From positions 373,561 to 424,021 of the forward strand of contig NZ_QYTW02000002.1 in the NCBI RefSeq assembly GCF_003605405.2: 50,461 nucleotides of DNA, written 5' to 3'. The stretch comes from Siminovitchia terrae (GTDB lineage: Bacteria > Bacillota > Bacilli > Bacillales > Bacillaceae_C). Of the stretch, positions 16,543 through 26,875 are shown piece by piece; the first letter of the stretch is position 1, and each line of letters begins with the position of its first letter. A program made the translations under genes and the position numbers. The notes under the pieces were generated by a model. It ran no database searches, was not told where the DNA came from, and saw only the letters and a program-made list of their open reading frames with translations.

Positions 16543-17100
16543 ATGCTAAGGTATCAAATCCGCGGTGAAAACATCGAGGTAACTGAGGCAATTAGAGATC
16601 ACGTAGAAAAGAAAGTGAGCAAGCTAGAGCGATATTTCATCGAAACTCCTGATGCAAATGTGCATGTTAATTTAAAAGTAAACCCTGATAAAAAATCTAA
16701 GGTTGAAGTAACGATTCCACTTCCACAGCTTGTTTTAAGAGCTGAAGAAGTGAACGATGACATGTATGCTGCAGTTGATTTGATTGTAGATAAGCTTGAG
16801 CGTCAAATTCGTAAACACAAAACAAAAGTAAATCGCAAGTTCCGTGAAAAAGGAGACTTGCACCAGTTGTTTGCGACTGGAGTGAACGGCACGGCTGCTG
16901 AAACAGCTGAAGACGAAGATGAATTGAATATTGTTAGAACGAAGCAATTCGATTTGAAACCGATGGACAGCGAAGAAGCCGTACTTCAAATGAATATGCT
17001 TGGCCATAACTTTTTCATTTTCACTGATGCGGAAACAAATGGAACGAATATCGTTTATCGTCGAAAAGACGGAAAGTATGGGCTAATTGAAACAAACTAA
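16543..17100 (+). CDS. hpf: Ribosome hibernation promoting factor, long form (HPF/YvyD)
   Basis: A 185-aa long-form HPF that pairs idle 70S ribosomes into 100S dimers in stationary phase or stress. The N-terminal S30AE domain (MLRYQIRGENIEVTEAIRDHVEKKVSKLERYF ... KSKVEVTIPLPQLVLRAEE) is joined by an acidic linker (ETAEDEDEL) to the C-terminal dimerisation domain (IVRTKQFDLKPMDSEEAVLQMNMLGHNFFIFTDAETNGTNIVYRRKDGKYGLIE). A strong AAAGGAGGAG site precedes the ATG. It stands alone between the flagellar operon and secA and ends with a terminator. Confidence 0.96.
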   Translation: MLRYQIRGENIEVTEAIRDHVEKKVSKLERYFIETPDANVHVNLKVNPDKKSKVEVTIPLPQLVLRAEEVNDDMYAAVDLIVDKLERQIRKHKTKVNRKFREKGDLHQLFATGVNGTAAETAEDEDELNIVRTKQFDLKPMDSEEAVLQMNMLGHNFFIFTDAETNGTNIVYRRKDGKYGLIETN

Positions 17101-17110
17101 ATGAAACCTT

Positions 17111-17152
17111 AAAGCACGCACCCTTCTTTTATTGGGAGGAGGCGTGCTTTTT
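17111..17152 (+). terminator. Rho-independent terminator of hpf
   Basis: AAAGCACGC and GCGTGCTTTTT form a 9-bp stem, with a partly paired interior, 10 nt after the hpf stop. Confidence 0.85.
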
Positions 17153-17476
17153 GTTAGGAGTTTGCAAAAAGAACCGGATGATAAGCGGCTCATAAACCGT
17201 AAATTTTCGTATCAGTTATCTATATCGCCCATACCCCTGGCTTCTTCCCACCCTATATTTTTCAAAAAGGCCTGCCGTAAATCACCATATACAGCCCTTC
17301 GTGAATTTAAAACGGACTTATATTCGAATTCACACCAGACGCCCTCTCTCGCGTTATTGTCATAAAGTATTTATTAATGTTAAAATATAAAGATGATGTG
17401 CGCTAATGCACATGACAAAGAACCAAATATGTATTTTCGCCCGTATTTGATCATATAAGGGAGAGTAATATAAAAA
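17153..17476 (+). promoter_or_regulatory. secA leader region with probable sigma-A promoter
   Basis: A 324-bp gene-free stretch. TTGTCA (17357-17362), an 18-bp spacer with an upstream TG, and TAAAAT (17381-17386) form a plausible sigma-A promoter about 90 bp before secA. Upstream of it I see no gene or strong structure. Confidence 0.5.
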
Positions 17477-19990
17477 ATGATGGCTTTCATAACTAAATTA
17501 TTTGATTCGAACACACGTGAATTACGTCGTCTTGATAAAATGGCAGCAGAAGTTAAAAAGCTTGGCTCTGAAATGGAGAAGAAATCCGATGAAGAGCTCC
17601 GGGAATTAACAGATCGGTTCAAAAGCCGTTATGCAGGTGGGGAACCCCTTGACAGCCTGCTTGTTGAGGCGTTTGCCGTAGTTCGTGAAGGAGCGCGTCG
17701 CGTGCTCGGACTGTATCCGTACCCTGTCCAACTCATGGGGGGGATTGCGCTTCATGAAGGGAATATCGCAGAAATGAAAACGGGTGAAGGTAAAACGCTG
17801 ACGGCGACTCTTCCCGTTTATTTAAATGCGTTGACAGGTAAGGGCGTCCACGTTGTTACTGTGAACGAATACCTTGCCAGTCGTGATGCCCAAGAGATGG
17901 GACAATTGTATGAGTTTCTAGGTCTGACTGTCGGGCTTAATCTGAATAGCATGTCCAAGAATGAGAAAAAAGAAGCATATGAGGCAGATATCACATACGG
18001 TACGAATAATGAGTTCGGTTTCGATTATCTGCGTGACAATATGGTGCTTTACGAGGAAGAGCGCGTTCAAAGGCCGCTCCATTTTGCGGTTATTGACGAG
18101 GTGGATTCAATTTTGATTGATGAAGCCCGGACACCGCTGATTATTTCTGGCCAGGCTCAAAAATCGACCCAGCTTTATCTTCAAGCGAATGCTTTTGTAA
18201 ATACTTTGAGAAAAGAAGAAGACTATACGTACGATGAAAAGACGAAAGGCGTTCAGTTGACAGAAGAAGGAATCAACAAGGCGGAGCGCTCTTTCCATAT
18301 TGATAACCTGTTTGATATTTCACATGTAACGTTGAATCACCATATTAACCAAGCTTTAAAGGCACATGTGAGCATGCATAAGGACATTGATTATGTCGTC
18401 GAAGAAGGCCAGATAGTCATTGTAGACCAATTCACCGGTCGTCTTATGAAGGGCCGACGATTCAGTGATGGTCTCCACCAGGCTATTGAAGCGAAAGAAG
18501 GCGTCGATATTCAAAATGAATCGATGACAATGGCGACAATTACCTTCCAGAACTACTTCCGCATGTATGAAAAGCTTGCTGGAATGACAGGTACAGCAAA
18601 AACGGAAGAAGAAGAGTTCCGCAATATTTATAATATGCGAGTTGTGGCGATTCCTACAAATAAACCGATTATCAGGGATGATCGACCTGATTTGATTTAT
18701 GCATCTATGAACGGGAAATTTCAGGCGGTCGTGGATGATATCGCAGAGCGCCATAAACAAGGGCAGCCTGTCCTTGTTGGTACAGTAGCGATTGAAACGT
18801 CTGAACTAATCAGTTCATTGCTTAAAAAAAGAAAAGTTCCGCATAATGTGTTGAACGCCAAAAACCATGAACGTGAAGCGGAAATCATTGCAGAAGCTGG
18901 AAATAAAGGCGCTGTAACTATCGCAACCAACATGGCTGGAAGGGGAACAGACATTAAGCTTGGGGAAGGCATTTTGGAACTTGGTGGTCTAGCTGTCATA
19001 GGAACAGAGCGCCATGAATCCAGGAGAATCGATAATCAGCTCCGAGGTCGTTCTGGTCGTCAAGGAGATCCAGGGGTTACTCAATTTTACCTTTCGATGG
19101 AAGACGAGCTGATGCGCCGATTCGGAACTGACAATTTGAAATCGATGATGGAAAAGTTCGGAATGGATGATTCTGAGCCGATTCAAAGCCGCTTGGTTTC
19201 GAGGTCTGTAGAGTCTGCACAAAAACGTGTAGAAGGAAATAACTTTGATGCTCGTAAGCAATTGCTGCAGTATGACGATGTTTTGAGACAGCAGCGCGAA
19301 ATTATCTACAAACAGCGTGACGAGGTTATGGGAGCGGAAGACCTCCGTGATATCGCGGGAACAATGATTCAAACTGTTATTCAGCGTGCAGTTGATGCCC
19401 ACACGCCTCATCATGAAGAAGAAGAGCAATGGAATCTGCAGGGGATTGTTGATTATGTCAATGCAAACCTCCTTCCAGAAGGAGATATCACCATCGACGA
19501 TTTAAAACGCAGAGATCCGGAAGAAATGACTGAGCTTATTTTTGAAAAAGTCAAAGCTCGTTATGATGAAAAGGAAGAACAGCTGACGCCTGACCAAATG
19601 CGTGAGTTCACAAAGGTCATCCTACTCAGAGCAGTTGATACGAAATGGATTGACCATATCGACGCAATGGATCAACTGCGTCAAGGAATTCATCTGCGTG
19701 CGTACGGACAAATTGATCCGCTCCGCGAATATCAAAACGAAGGCTTTAACATGTTTGAAAATATGGTGGCTTCCATTGAGGAAGACGCTGCAAAATATAT
19801 CATGAAAGCAGAAATCCGCAACAATTTGCAGCGGGAGGAAGTGGCAAAAGGACAGGCCGTCAATCCGAAAGAGGAAGGCGGTAAAACTAAAAAGAAACCT
19901 GTCCGCCGCAAAGAAACTGTCGGACGCAATGATCCATGTCCTTGCGGTTCCGGAAAAAAATTCAAACAGTGCCACGGTCGTCTTGGTTAA
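17477..19990 (+). CDS. secA: Preprotein translocase ATPase SecA
   Basis: The motor that drives unfolded secretory proteins through SecYEG. Full length at 837 aa. Walker A is MKTGEGKT (100-107); the DEAD-like motif is [20 protein letters not shown]. The second helicase domain shows [12 protein letters not shown] and [21 protein letters not shown], and the C-terminus is a zinc-binding tail [17 protein letters not shown] that contacts SecB or lipids. It starts at ATG 17477 after AAGGGAGAG. prfB follows 50 bp later, as in B. subtilis. Confidence 0.98.
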   Translation: MMAFITKLFDSNTRELRRLDKMAAEVKKLGSEMEKKSDEELRELTDRFKSRYAGGEPLDSLLVEAFAVVREGARRVLGLYPYPVQLMGGIALHEGNIAEMKTGEGKTLTATLPVYLNALTGKGVHVVTVNEYLASRDAQEMGQLYEFLGLTVGLNLNSMSKNEKKEAYEADITYGTNNEFGFDYLRDNMVLYEEERVQRPLHFAVIDEVDSILIDEARTPLIISGQAQKSTQLYLQANAFVNTLRKEEDYTYDEKTKGVQLTEEGINKAERSFHIDNLFDISHVTLNHHINQALKAHVSMHKDIDYVVEEGQIVIVDQFTGRLMKGRRFSDGLHQAIEAKEGVDIQNESMTMATITFQNYFRMYEKLAGMTGTAKTEEEEFRNIYNMRVVAIPTNKPIIRDDRPDLIYASMNGKFQAVVDDIAERHKQGQPVLVGTVAIETSELISSLLKKRKVPHNVLNAKNHEREAEIIAEAGNKGAVTIATNMAGRGTDIKLGEGILELGGLAVIGTERHESRRIDNQLRGRSGRQGDPGVTQFYLSMEDELMRRFGTDNLKSMMEKFGMDDSEPIQSRLVSRSVESAQKRVEGNNFDARKQLLQYDDVLRQQREIIYKQRDEVMGAEDLRDIAGTMIQTVIQRAVDAHTPHHEEEEQWNLQGIVDYVNANLLPEGDITIDDLKRRDPEEMTELIFEKVKARYDEKEEQLTPDQMREFTKVILLRAVDTKWIDHIDAMDQLRQGIHLRAYGQIDPLREYQNEGFNMFENMVASIEEDAAKYIMKAEIRNNLQREEVAKGQAVNPKEEGGKTKKKPVRRKETVGRNDPCPCGSGKKFKQCHGRLG

Positions 19991-20040
19991 TTGAAGCGGC
20001 CAATTGGATAAAATAAATACAAAACATCAGAGGTGGTAGC

Positions 20041-21139
20041 ATGGAACTTTTTGAAATAAGAAGTGAATTGGAAAATACGGCTAAGAGATTAGCTGACTTT
20101 AGGGGGTCTCTTTGACTTAGAGGAAAAAGAGACTAGAATTGCTGAGTTGGACGAACAAATGGCTGATCCGTCATTTTGGGATGACCAGTCGGCTGCACAG
20201 ACTGTCATCAACGAAGCCAATGCTTTAAAGGACTTGGTTGAAGAATACAAGGCTCTCTTTGAAACCCAGGAGGATCTCGAAGTCACTCTTGAGCTTGTGA
20301 AGGAAGAGAACGATCCTGACCTTGAGGCTGAGCTTGAAAACGACCTGGTAGAGTTCAAAGACAAGCTTGATAAGTTTGAACTTCAACTTCTATTAAGCGA
20401 ACCGTATGATAAAAATAATGCAATTTTGGAGCTTCATCCAGGTGCTGGAGGGACGGAGTCTCAGGACTGGGGCTCGATCCTTCTTCGCATGTACACCAGA
20501 TGGGCTGAAAAGCATGGTTTTAAAGTGGAAACTCTCGACTACCTTCCAGGAGATGAAGCCGGAATTAAAAGTGTGACCCTCTTGATCAAAGGGCATAATG
20601 CTTATGGATATTTGAAATCTGAAAAAGGCGTTCACCGACTTGTACGAATTTCTCCTTTTGACTCTTCAGGAAGACGTCATACTTCCTTCGTATCTTGTGA
20701 AGTTATGCCGGAGCTCAATGAAGACATTGAAATTGAGGTCCGGTCCGAAGATTTGAAAATCGATACGTACCGCTCCAGCGGTGCCGGGGGGCAGCATGTC
20801 AATACAACTGACTCTGCTGTCCGGATTACTCACTTGCCGACGGGTATTGTAGTGACATGTCAGAATGAACGTTCTCAGATCAAGAACCGCGAAAGTGCAA
20901 TGAAAATGCTGAAGGCTAAGCTGCATCAGCGTGAAATCGAAGAGAAAGAAAAAGAAATTGCTGACATCCGCGGAGAGCAGAAGGAAATTGGTTGGGGAAG
21001 CCAAATCCGTTCTTACGTATTCCATCCGTATTCCATGGTAAAAGATCATCGGACAAATACAGAGGTCGGAAACGTCCAAGCAGTCACTGATGGTGACATC
21101 GATATGTTCATAAATGCGTTTTTGCGTTCCCGTCTATAA
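20041..21139 (+). CDS. prfB: Peptide chain release factor 2, with programmed +1 frameshift
   Basis: Releases peptides at UGA and UAA. The reading frame starts at ATG 20041, behind AGAGGTGG, and after 24 codons meets an in-frame TGA at 20113-20115 in the canonical context AGGGGG-TCT-CTT-TGA-C. A +1 slip at CTT (skipping base 20113) continues in the frame that carries the rest of the protein, giving 365 aa in total. When RF2 is scarce, the slow UGA allows the slip, so the enzyme regulates itself. Motifs: GGQ in [10 protein letters not shown] (peptide hydrolysis) and SPF in RISPFDSS (stop-codon recognition). A predictor that misses the frameshift would start it near 20147. Confidence 0.97.
20101..20116 (+). 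promoter_or_regulatory. RF2 programmed frameshift site
   Basis: AGGGGG (an internal Shine-Dalgarno-like stimulator) is followed by TCT CTT TGA C. The SD-to-slip spacing and the CTT-TGA-C core match the classical prfB recoding signal. Confidence 0.95.
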
Positions 21140-21260
21140 GAGGCCGAATAGTTGTCACTATTTTTCCATTAAAAGGAAATTGTGGTAACCTTATTGGTTT
21201 AAAAAAGCAGCTTTATTGGTATACTAAAAGAGCATCATTTTTAATAAGGAGATGTATACC

Positions 21261-21599
21261 TTGAAGAAAAAAATGTTGGCTCTCGTAATGAGTACTGGAC
21301 TGGCCATCGGACTTGCTGCCTGTGGCGGCAATAATAATGACAATGCTGGCGGTGGAAATGAAGGCGGCGGAGAAACTGCCACAAATGACGCAGAAGCTAT
21401 TTTTCAGCAAAACTGCTCAAGCTGCCATGGCGAGAACTTGGAAGGACGCAACGGCCCTGCACTTGATAAAATCGGCGCTTCTTTAAGTGAAGATGAAATC
21501 CATGACGTCATTGACAATGGTAGACCAGGAATGCCAGCTGGCATTATCAAAGGTGATGACGCAGACAAAGTGGCTGCATGGCTGGCTGAGAAAAAGTAA
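21261..21599 (+). CDS. cccB: Cytochrome c-551 lipoprotein (CccB)
   Basis: A small electron carrier anchored outside the membrane by lipid, feeding terminal oxidases. The 112-aa precursor has a lipobox LAAC at about residue 20, a flexible Gly/Asn linker ([17 protein letters not shown]), heme-binding CSSCH and a distal methionine ligand in [11 protein letters not shown] 21261 follows AAGGAG by 9 nt and gives a proper MKKK signal peptide; ATG 21252 is too close to that site. It occupies the same place after prfB as in B. subtilis. Confidence 0.93.
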   Translation: MKKKMLALVMSTGLAIGLAACGGNNNDNAGGGNEGGGETATNDAEAIFQQNCSSCHGENLEGRNGPALDKIGASLSEDEIHDVIDNGRPGMPAGIIKGDDADKVAAWLAEKK

Positions 21600-21634
21600 T
21601 GTGTGATTTAAAGGATAAGCTGCAGCTTGTCCAC

Positions 21635-21676
21635 AGCTTGTAGAGAAGTAGGTATTTTTTCTCTACAAGCTTTTTT
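21635..21676 (+). terminator. Rho-independent terminator after cccB
   Basis: A 13-bp perfect stem (AGCTTGTAGAGAA / TTCTCTACAAGCT) followed by TTTTT. Confidence 0.9.
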
Positions 21677-21798
21677 AATTTTTGGTGTGAGTTTAGTATG
21701 GCAGAGTCTATAGTGAGGGAAGAGCACTGGTAGCCCTTGAAGAGAAATTAGTAAGACTCTAAACTGGTATAAGAAAGTGTAAATTAGCGAATTTAGCA

Positions 21799-21992
21799 TT
21801 TAACTTCATTCAGCAGAAGTCTCCCACTTCTGTAAGTGGTGAGTTGAATGCATGTTGGTATTCCATTCAGCGGGGGTTCAAACCCCGGCTGAATAAAGTT
21901 AAAGCCTCCGGCGGATGCCACAGATTTTCAGAGGAATTTATCGAGCGCCGCTCGATAAATTCTGGGCGCAAATACGCCAAGGCGCATTTGAT
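21799..21992. repeat. Dispersed structured repeat A, copy 3
   Basis: Full-length copy, TTTAACTTCATTCAGC to GCGCATTTGAT, with all stems conserved. The inner palindrome reads TATCGAGC-GCC-GCTCGATA here against GGA or similar in other copies, so the stem is kept while the loop varies. It lies in the gap between cccB and ftsE. Confidence 0.88.
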
Positions 21993-22708
21993 ATGATGTT
22001 GATGGAATACGTCGATGGCGATGATTTTGATACATACTTACGGAAATATTGTTGGAAAGAGCTTGAAGTGAATTCTCCATTTTTGTTTCAGAGCGGTGTG
22101 GTTTTCCTAGTGGGGGGATGGAGCTTAATGCGCAGAGTGGCAATGCTACCCGAAAGAAAAATGATAAAAAAGACCTATTCCATTAACTTAGGCAAGAAAA
22201 TATAGGGATTTGAAACTTTTGGCACAAGACATTAGAACCGGAAAATTCCCTTTTCTGGGATGTTGAAAAGCGCGTTTGAATACTTGCCCATTCACATTAG
22301 GTGCATGACTCATGTCACTTGCTCATCTTAGCAGCACTCGTACGTCAGAAACAAATTTAATATCAAAGCTTTGCAAAAGGTCCAATTTTAATAGCTTTTT
22401 CTCTTACGGAAAATTTTTACTGGATCAACAGTTTTTTCATGAATATCTAATATTATCGATTATTACTGTAATATGACATTTTGAAACACAAATGTAATAT
22501 AAATGTTCCTTAAAATATGGGCCCCAAGTGTTATAATAGTTCTGGGTTTAAATTTCGATATAATTTGACGAGTTTTTCATAACCTGCGGTTTACAGGACA
22601 AGCCGCACTTTGAATGATTTTCTGCTTGTCACGCGGATTTTCACCTTGTCACAATGTTAAGTATAGTACATAACGAATAATTGTTTTTAAAGGAGTAAGG
22701 TGGTTTAT
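21993..22708 (+). promoter_or_regulatory. ftsEX upstream region, no clear gene
   Basis: A gap of about 700 bp. The open frame through 22205 begins inside repeat A and shows no recognisable domain, so I do not call a gene. An extended -10 (TG-T-TATAAT, about 22530-22538) is the best promoter candidate for ftsEX, leaving a long leader of about 160 nt. AT-rich sequence around 22430-22500 has no further recognised sites. Confidence 0.4.
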
Positions 22709-23395
22709 ATGATAGAGATGCAGGATGTGAGCAAGAAATATCCAAACGGTATTATTGCTGTAAACGGTTTAAACATCCTGATTAATCAAGGTGAATTTGT
22801 ATATGTAGTAGGTCCCAGCGGAGCTGGAAAAACGACCTTTATCAAAATGGTATACAGGGAAGAAAAGCCCACTTCAGGAAAAATCATTGTCGATGGATTG
22901 GATTTGTCTAAGCTTAAAAATAGAGAGGTTCCATTCTTACGTCGAAATGTAGGAGTAGTTTTCCAGGATTTTAAACTCCTCCCAACTCTTACAGTCTTTG
23001 AAAATGTCGCATTTGCAATGGAAGTAATTGAAGAGTCGCCTAGAGAGATTAAGAGACGGGTTATGGAGGTTTTGGCTTTAGTTGGGTTGAAGCATAAAGT
23101 CCGGATGTTGCCATCAGAGCTATCCGGTGGAGAACAGCAGCGGGTTTCGATTGCGAGGTCAATTGTCAACAATCCAAAAGTTGTTATAGCGGACGAGCCA
23201 TCGGGGAATTTGGATCCTGAAACATCTTGGGAAATTATGAGTTTGCTGGAAGAAATCAATATGCAGGGTACAACGGTCATTATGGCGACGCATAACCGTG
23301 AAATCGTAAATACGATTAAACACCGTGTTGTGGCCATTGAAAATGGAATCATTGTCCGTGATGAACAGCAGGGGGAATACGGTTATGAAAGCTAG
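22709..23395 (+). CDS. ftsE: Cell division ATP-binding protein FtsE
   Basis: ATPase of the FtsEX ABC complex that activates peptidoglycan hydrolases across the membrane. 228 aa with Walker A GPSGAGKT (35-42), Q-loop VVFQDFKLLPTLTVFENVAF, signature LSGGEQQRVSIARS, Walker B VVIADEPSGNLDP and H-loop MATHN. I chose ATG 22709, which gives MIEMQDVSKKYPNG as in known FtsE proteins. Its 3' end overlaps ftsX by 11 bp. Confidence 0.97.
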   Translation: MIEMQDVSKKYPNGIIAVNGLNILINQGEFVYVVGPSGAGKTTFIKMVYREEKPTSGKIIVDGLDLSKLKNREVPFLRRNVGVVFQDFKLLPTLTVFENVAFAMEVIEESPREIKRRVMEVLALVGLKHKVRMLPSELSGGEQQRVSIARSIVNNPKVVIADEPSGNLDPETSWEIMSLLEEINMQGTTVIMATHNREIVNTIKHRVVAIENGIIVRDEQQGEYGYES

Positions 23396-24269
23396 GACGT
23401 TTCGGCGCCATCTTGGTGAAAGCTTCAAAAGTCTGCGCCGCAATGGATGGATGACCTTCGCCTCCGCAAGTGCAGTCACCGTCACGTTGCTGCTAGTTGG
23501 CGTTTTTTTCGTCATCATGCTGAATATGAATAAATTTGCCACAGATATTGAGAATGATGTCGAAATTCGAACACACATAGATTTGTCAGTGTCAAAAGAG
23601 AACCAGGAAGCACTCAAGAAAAAAATTGAAGAAATCGATCAGGTGGAGTCGGTCACTTTTTCATCTAAGGAGCAGGAGCTCGACCATTTGATCAAAACGA
23701 TGGGGAAAGACTGGAAGCTGTATGAACAGGAAAATCCGTTGCATGATGTCTTCATTGTAAAAACAAAACAGCCGACGGATACTCCAGTAATTGCCAAAAA
23801 AATTAGTTCCTTTGATTTTGTGAATTCTGCAGTCTATGGTGAAAAAAAAGTAGAAAAATTGTTCAATACATTGAAGACAAGCCGTAACATTGGACTTGTT
23901 CTGATTATCGGATTGCTGTTCACTGCTATGTTCTTAATCTCCAATACTATTAAAATCACTATATTTGCAAGGCGCAGAGAAATCGAGATTATGAAACTGG
24001 TAGGAGCGACGAATTGGTTTATACGCTGGCCGTTTGTATTTGAAGGCATATGGCTCGGATTAATCGGATCGATTATTCCAATTGCAGTTGTGGCGGCAGG
24101 TTACTACTATGCCTATGACTTTTTAGCCGCGCGTATTCCGAATCAGGTTATTCAGCCGCTTTCGTACTCACCATTCGTTTATCAGGTCATCGGACTATTG
24201 TTGCTGATCGGCGTCATTATCGGCGCTTGGGGTAGCTTTATATCTGTCAGACGTTTTTTGAAAATATAA
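23385..24269 (+). CDS. ftsX: Cell division permease-like protein FtsX
   Basis: Membrane partner of FtsE, 294 aa with four transmembrane segments: one near residue 25-45 (MTFASASAVTVTLLLVGVFFVIM), an extracellular domain (about 50-165) that would bind the hydrolase, and three more toward the C-terminus (IGLVLIIGLLFTAMFLISNTI, IWLGLIGSIIPIAVVAAGYYY, VYQVIGLLLLIGVIIGAWG). The ARRREIEIMKLVGATNWFIRWPF motif is diagnostic. It starts at ATG 23385 inside the end of ftsE. Confidence 0.96.
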   Translation: MKARTFRRHLGESFKSLRRNGWMTFASASAVTVTLLLVGVFFVIMLNMNKFATDIENDVEIRTHIDLSVSKENQEALKKKIEEIDQVESVTFSSKEQELDHLIKTMGKDWKLYEQENPLHDVFIVKTKQPTDTPVIAKKISSFDFVNSAVYGEKKVEKLFNTLKTSRNIGLVLIIGLLFTAMFLISNTIKITIFARRREIEIMKLVGATNWFIRWPFVFEGIWLGLIGSIIPIAVVAAGYYYAYDFLAARIPNQVIQPLSYSPFVYQVIGLLLLIGVIIGAWGSFISVRRFLKI

Positions 24270-24350
24270 ATGTTGAATTTATTTTACCCAAACTGAAAAA
24301 TTTGAAACGCAAAATAGAAATTCTTGTCGGGGAGAAAGGGGAACTTTTTC

Positions 24351-25808
24351 TTGAAGAAACGTTCATTACTATCAATCACACTTGCAGGGGTCATCGGTTT
24401 TGGCGGAACATTTGCATTTACTGGGGGAGCATCCGCTACACCACTTTCTGATTTGAAAGATCAACAGTCTCAGGTTGCATCTGAGCTGTCCAATATTAAC
24501 AGTTCTTTAGCCAAGAAGGAAAACAAACTAGCTGATTTGACTAACCAGCTTAATAACATGCAGGCTGAAGTGGAAAAGTTGGAAGGAAAAATAGATACTA
24601 CTAACGTAAAAATAAAAGACAAAGAGAAAGAAATAGCAAAGACAGAAGCAGAAATTGACAAGCTAAAAAAAGAAATAGAAGAATTGAAAAAGAAGATTGA
24701 AAAAAGAAGTGAGCTTCTTAAAGAAAGAGCAAGAAGCATTCAGCAAAACGGCGGATCAGTTGATTACATCGACGTTTTGTTGGGAGCCGAAAGTTTTAGC
24801 GATTTCGTCGATCGAGTTTCCGCTGTAACGACTATTGTCAGTGCAGATAAAGAGATCATGGAAGAACAGCAGCGTGATAAGGATGCTCTAGAGGAAAAGC
24901 AGGCAAAGGTCGAAAAAAATCTTGAAAAATTGAACGGTATGCTTAAAGAATTGGAAGGGCTGAAAGCTGACCTTAATTCTCAAAAAGCACAAAAGAATCA
25001 AGCAATGAAAAATGTGAAGGCTGAACAAGCAAACATCTCTGATGAAAAGAAATCTTTGGAAGCAGAAATTGCTCAGCTTAATGCCAAGCAGTTAGAAATC
25101 CAAGGAGCAATCAGCAACGAAGAATCCCGTATTGCGGAAGAAGCAAGGAAGGCAGAAGAAGCAAGGAAGATTGCAGCGGAAGCGAGAGTGAAAGAGACTT
25201 CCAATTCAGAGGAAAGCTCAGCAACATCAAATTCTAATTCAAACTCAGGCTCTAGCTCAAGCTCAGATTCAAGTTCCAATTCAAGTTCCAATTCAAGTTC
25301 TAATTCAAGTTCAAAACCAAAAGCTTCTTCACAAGGAACAAGTAAAGTAACTACTACATACCATGAACCTTCTGCTCCTGTAGGCAATACACCTGCAGTC
25401 AGCTCAGGGATGTTTACGCGTCCTGCTGCTGGAGCATTCACATCCGGATTTGGTGCTCGTTGGGGTACAATGCATAACGGCGTTGATATTGCAGCAGGAA
25501 AAGGTACGCCAATTGTAGCAGCAGCAAGCGGAACTGTAGAAGTTTCGACATTTGGTTCACCTGGAAATTGGGGTGGCTATGGAAATGTTATTATTATCAA
25601 CCACGGAAATGGATATAAAACACTTTACGGCCATATGAGCAGCCGCTCTGTTTCTCCAGGTGCCAAAGTATCTAAGGGGCAAGTTATTGGAGCTATGGGT
25701 AACACAGGGGACGTTGTAGCTGGATCTGGTGGAGACGGAACACACCTTCACTTTGAAATCTTTAAGAACGGAAGCCGTGTAAATCCGGCACCGTATATAG
25801 GTTTATAA
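24351..25808 (+). CDS. Secreted M23 family peptidoglycan hydrolase with N-terminal coiled coil
   Basis: A 485-aa exported protein with a signal peptide ending near ASA-TPLS. Long coiled coils (about 30-110 and 160-280, Lys/Glu-rich heptads) flank a small central region, then comes a Ser/Asn-rich linker (NSSSNSSSNSSSKPK) and a C-terminal LytM/M23 domain with zinc ligands in MHNGVDIAAGKG and HLHFEIF. The architecture resembles E. coli EnvC and pneumococcal PcsB, both worked by FtsEX. Lying 81 bp after ftsX, it is a likely FtsEX-activated hydrolase or activator here; in B. subtilis that partner is CwlO, encoded elsewhere. TTG 24351 follows GAGAAAGGGGAA. Confidence 0.9.
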   Translation: MKKRSLLSITLAGVIGFGGTFAFTGGASATPLSDLKDQQSQVASELSNINSSLAKKENKLADLTNQLNNMQAEVEKLEGKIDTTNVKIKDKEKEIAKTEAEIDKLKKEIEELKKKIEKRSELLKERARSIQQNGGSVDYIDVLLGAESFSDFVDRVSAVTTIVSADKEIMEEQQRDKDALEEKQAKVEKNLEKLNGMLKELEGLKADLNSQKAQKNQAMKNVKAEQANISDEKKSLEAEIAQLNAKQLEIQGAISNEESRIAEEARKAEEARKIAAEARVKETSNSEESSATSNSNSNSGSSSSSDSSSNSSSNSSSNSSSKPKASSQGTSKVTTTYHEPSAPVGNTPAVSSGMFTRPAAGAFTSGFGARWGTMHNGVDIAAGKGTPIVAAASGTVEVSTFGSPGNWGGYGNVIIINHGNGYKTLYGHMSSRSVSPGAKVSKGQVIGAMGNTGDVVAGSGGDGTHLHFEIFKNGSRVNPAPYIGL

Positions 25809-25822
25809 GCTATGATTTGAGA

Positions 25823-25855
25823 AGAGCCGCATCCAATCGATGCGGCTCTCTCTTT
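25823..25855 (+). terminator. Rho-independent terminator after the M23 gene
   Basis: AGAGCCGCATC and GATGCGGCTCT form an 11-bp stem with a 5-nt loop, followed by CTCTTT. Confidence 0.85.
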
Positions 25856-25974
25856 AATATTTTTAGCAAATCTTCCATTGGCTCTTGATCCACAGTACGG
25901 ATTTCTCTCTAATCTATAAGTGGTGGTAAGAAACTATTATGTATGTTGCCGCTCGAATCTTTGTATGCATCCTC

Positions 25975-26856
25975 TTATTTGATCAGCTCAAGCAGTTCCA
26001 GGTTTTCCACTGGACTGAAGTTATCAATGTTATTTTCGGAAAGGTCCAGATGAAGCAGTGAGGCCATGTTTGTTAATGGCTCTATTTCTCTAATGGCATT
26101 CCTGGATAAAATCAGAGTTCTCAATGAATCGAGGTCTGACAAGGCGTCGATTTTTTCAATATTGTTACCAGACAAATCCAATTTTGCCAATGCTGATAAT
26201 TGGGACAGGGGAGAAATATCGGTAATTTGATTTTCTCTTAGATTTAACGTTTCCAATGCTGGTAAATGGGACAAAAAGAAAATGTCATTTAAACCGCTGG
26301 CACCCAGCCCCAAAATTCGTAGTTGTTTCAGGTTTTTTAATGGGGAAAAGTCATCGATGTCATTACTACATAGTGTCAGAGCCTGAAGCGAAGTCAAACC
26401 GGATAAGTGGCTGATATCCTTGATCTTATTGCCGGACAAATATAGTTTTTCAAGAGAAGGCAACTGAGCAATTGGCTGCAGGTCACTTATACCAGTATTG
26501 TCCAAACTTAACATTTTGAGCTTAAAAGCAACTTCCAAACCTTTTAAGGAACTGATTGTTCCCCTTTTGTTAGCTCTGAAAACGACCAGCTTTGCCATGT
26601 CTTTCACTGTGGGTCTGGTTTCGTCATTTACATATTCTTCAAGTTTTAATTCCTCCAGTACCCGTTGGCGCAGAACAGGATCTTCAATCCCTTTATAACG
26701 GTCAATGGCCTTCTGCATCTCCGGACTCAGATCTACTTCCGACGTTAGCTGTTCAGCCGGTGGTTCCGCTTCATCAGGTTGCTGTTTTTGATGATCCCCT
26801 CCATTACATCCCGCACAAAGCAATAGTACAAATAAATATAAGAATGTTTTTTTCAA
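25975..26856 (-). CDS. Leucine-rich repeat lipoprotein
   Basis: A 293-aa surface lipoprotein with lipobox LCAGC (Cys17), an acidic linker rich in Gln, Glu and Pro, a helical cap, and eight consecutive 22-residue leucine-rich repeats from about residue 109 (for example LEKLYLSGNKIKDISHLSGL, LETLNLRENQITDISPLSQL). The repeats follow the internalin-type consensus LxxLxLxxNxIxDIxPLxxL. Such proteins usually bind other proteins or surfaces; the ligand is unknown. It is encoded convergent to the M23 gene and divergent from cardiolipin synthase, with a 22-bp perfect palindrome just upstream of its start. Confidence 0.87.
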   Translation of the reverse strand: MKKTFLYLFVLLLCAGCNGGDHQKQQPDEAEPPAEQLTSEVDLSPEMQKAIDRYKGIEDPVLRQRVLEELKLEEYVNDETRPTVKDMAKLVVFRANKRGTISSLKGLEVAFKLKMLSLDNTGISDLQPIAQLPSLEKLYLSGNKIKDISHLSGLTSLQALTLCSNDIDDFSPLKNLKQLRILGLGASGLNDIFFLSHLPALETLNLRENQITDISPLSQLSALAKLDLSGNNIEKIDALSDLDSLRTLILSRNAIREIEPLTNMASLLHLDLSENNIDNFSPVENLELLELIK

Positions 26857-26875
26857 TATTCTTCACCCTTAAACA

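Noticed and set aside
21915-22205. 96-codon ORF between cccB and ftsE
   Set aside because: The first third lies within repeat A and the remainder shows no recognisable protein features or own ribosome site.
22212-22240. TTGGCAC near 22218 as a third sigma-54 promoter
   Set aside because: The -12 element is missing (ATTAG instead of TTGC), so only half of the motif is present.
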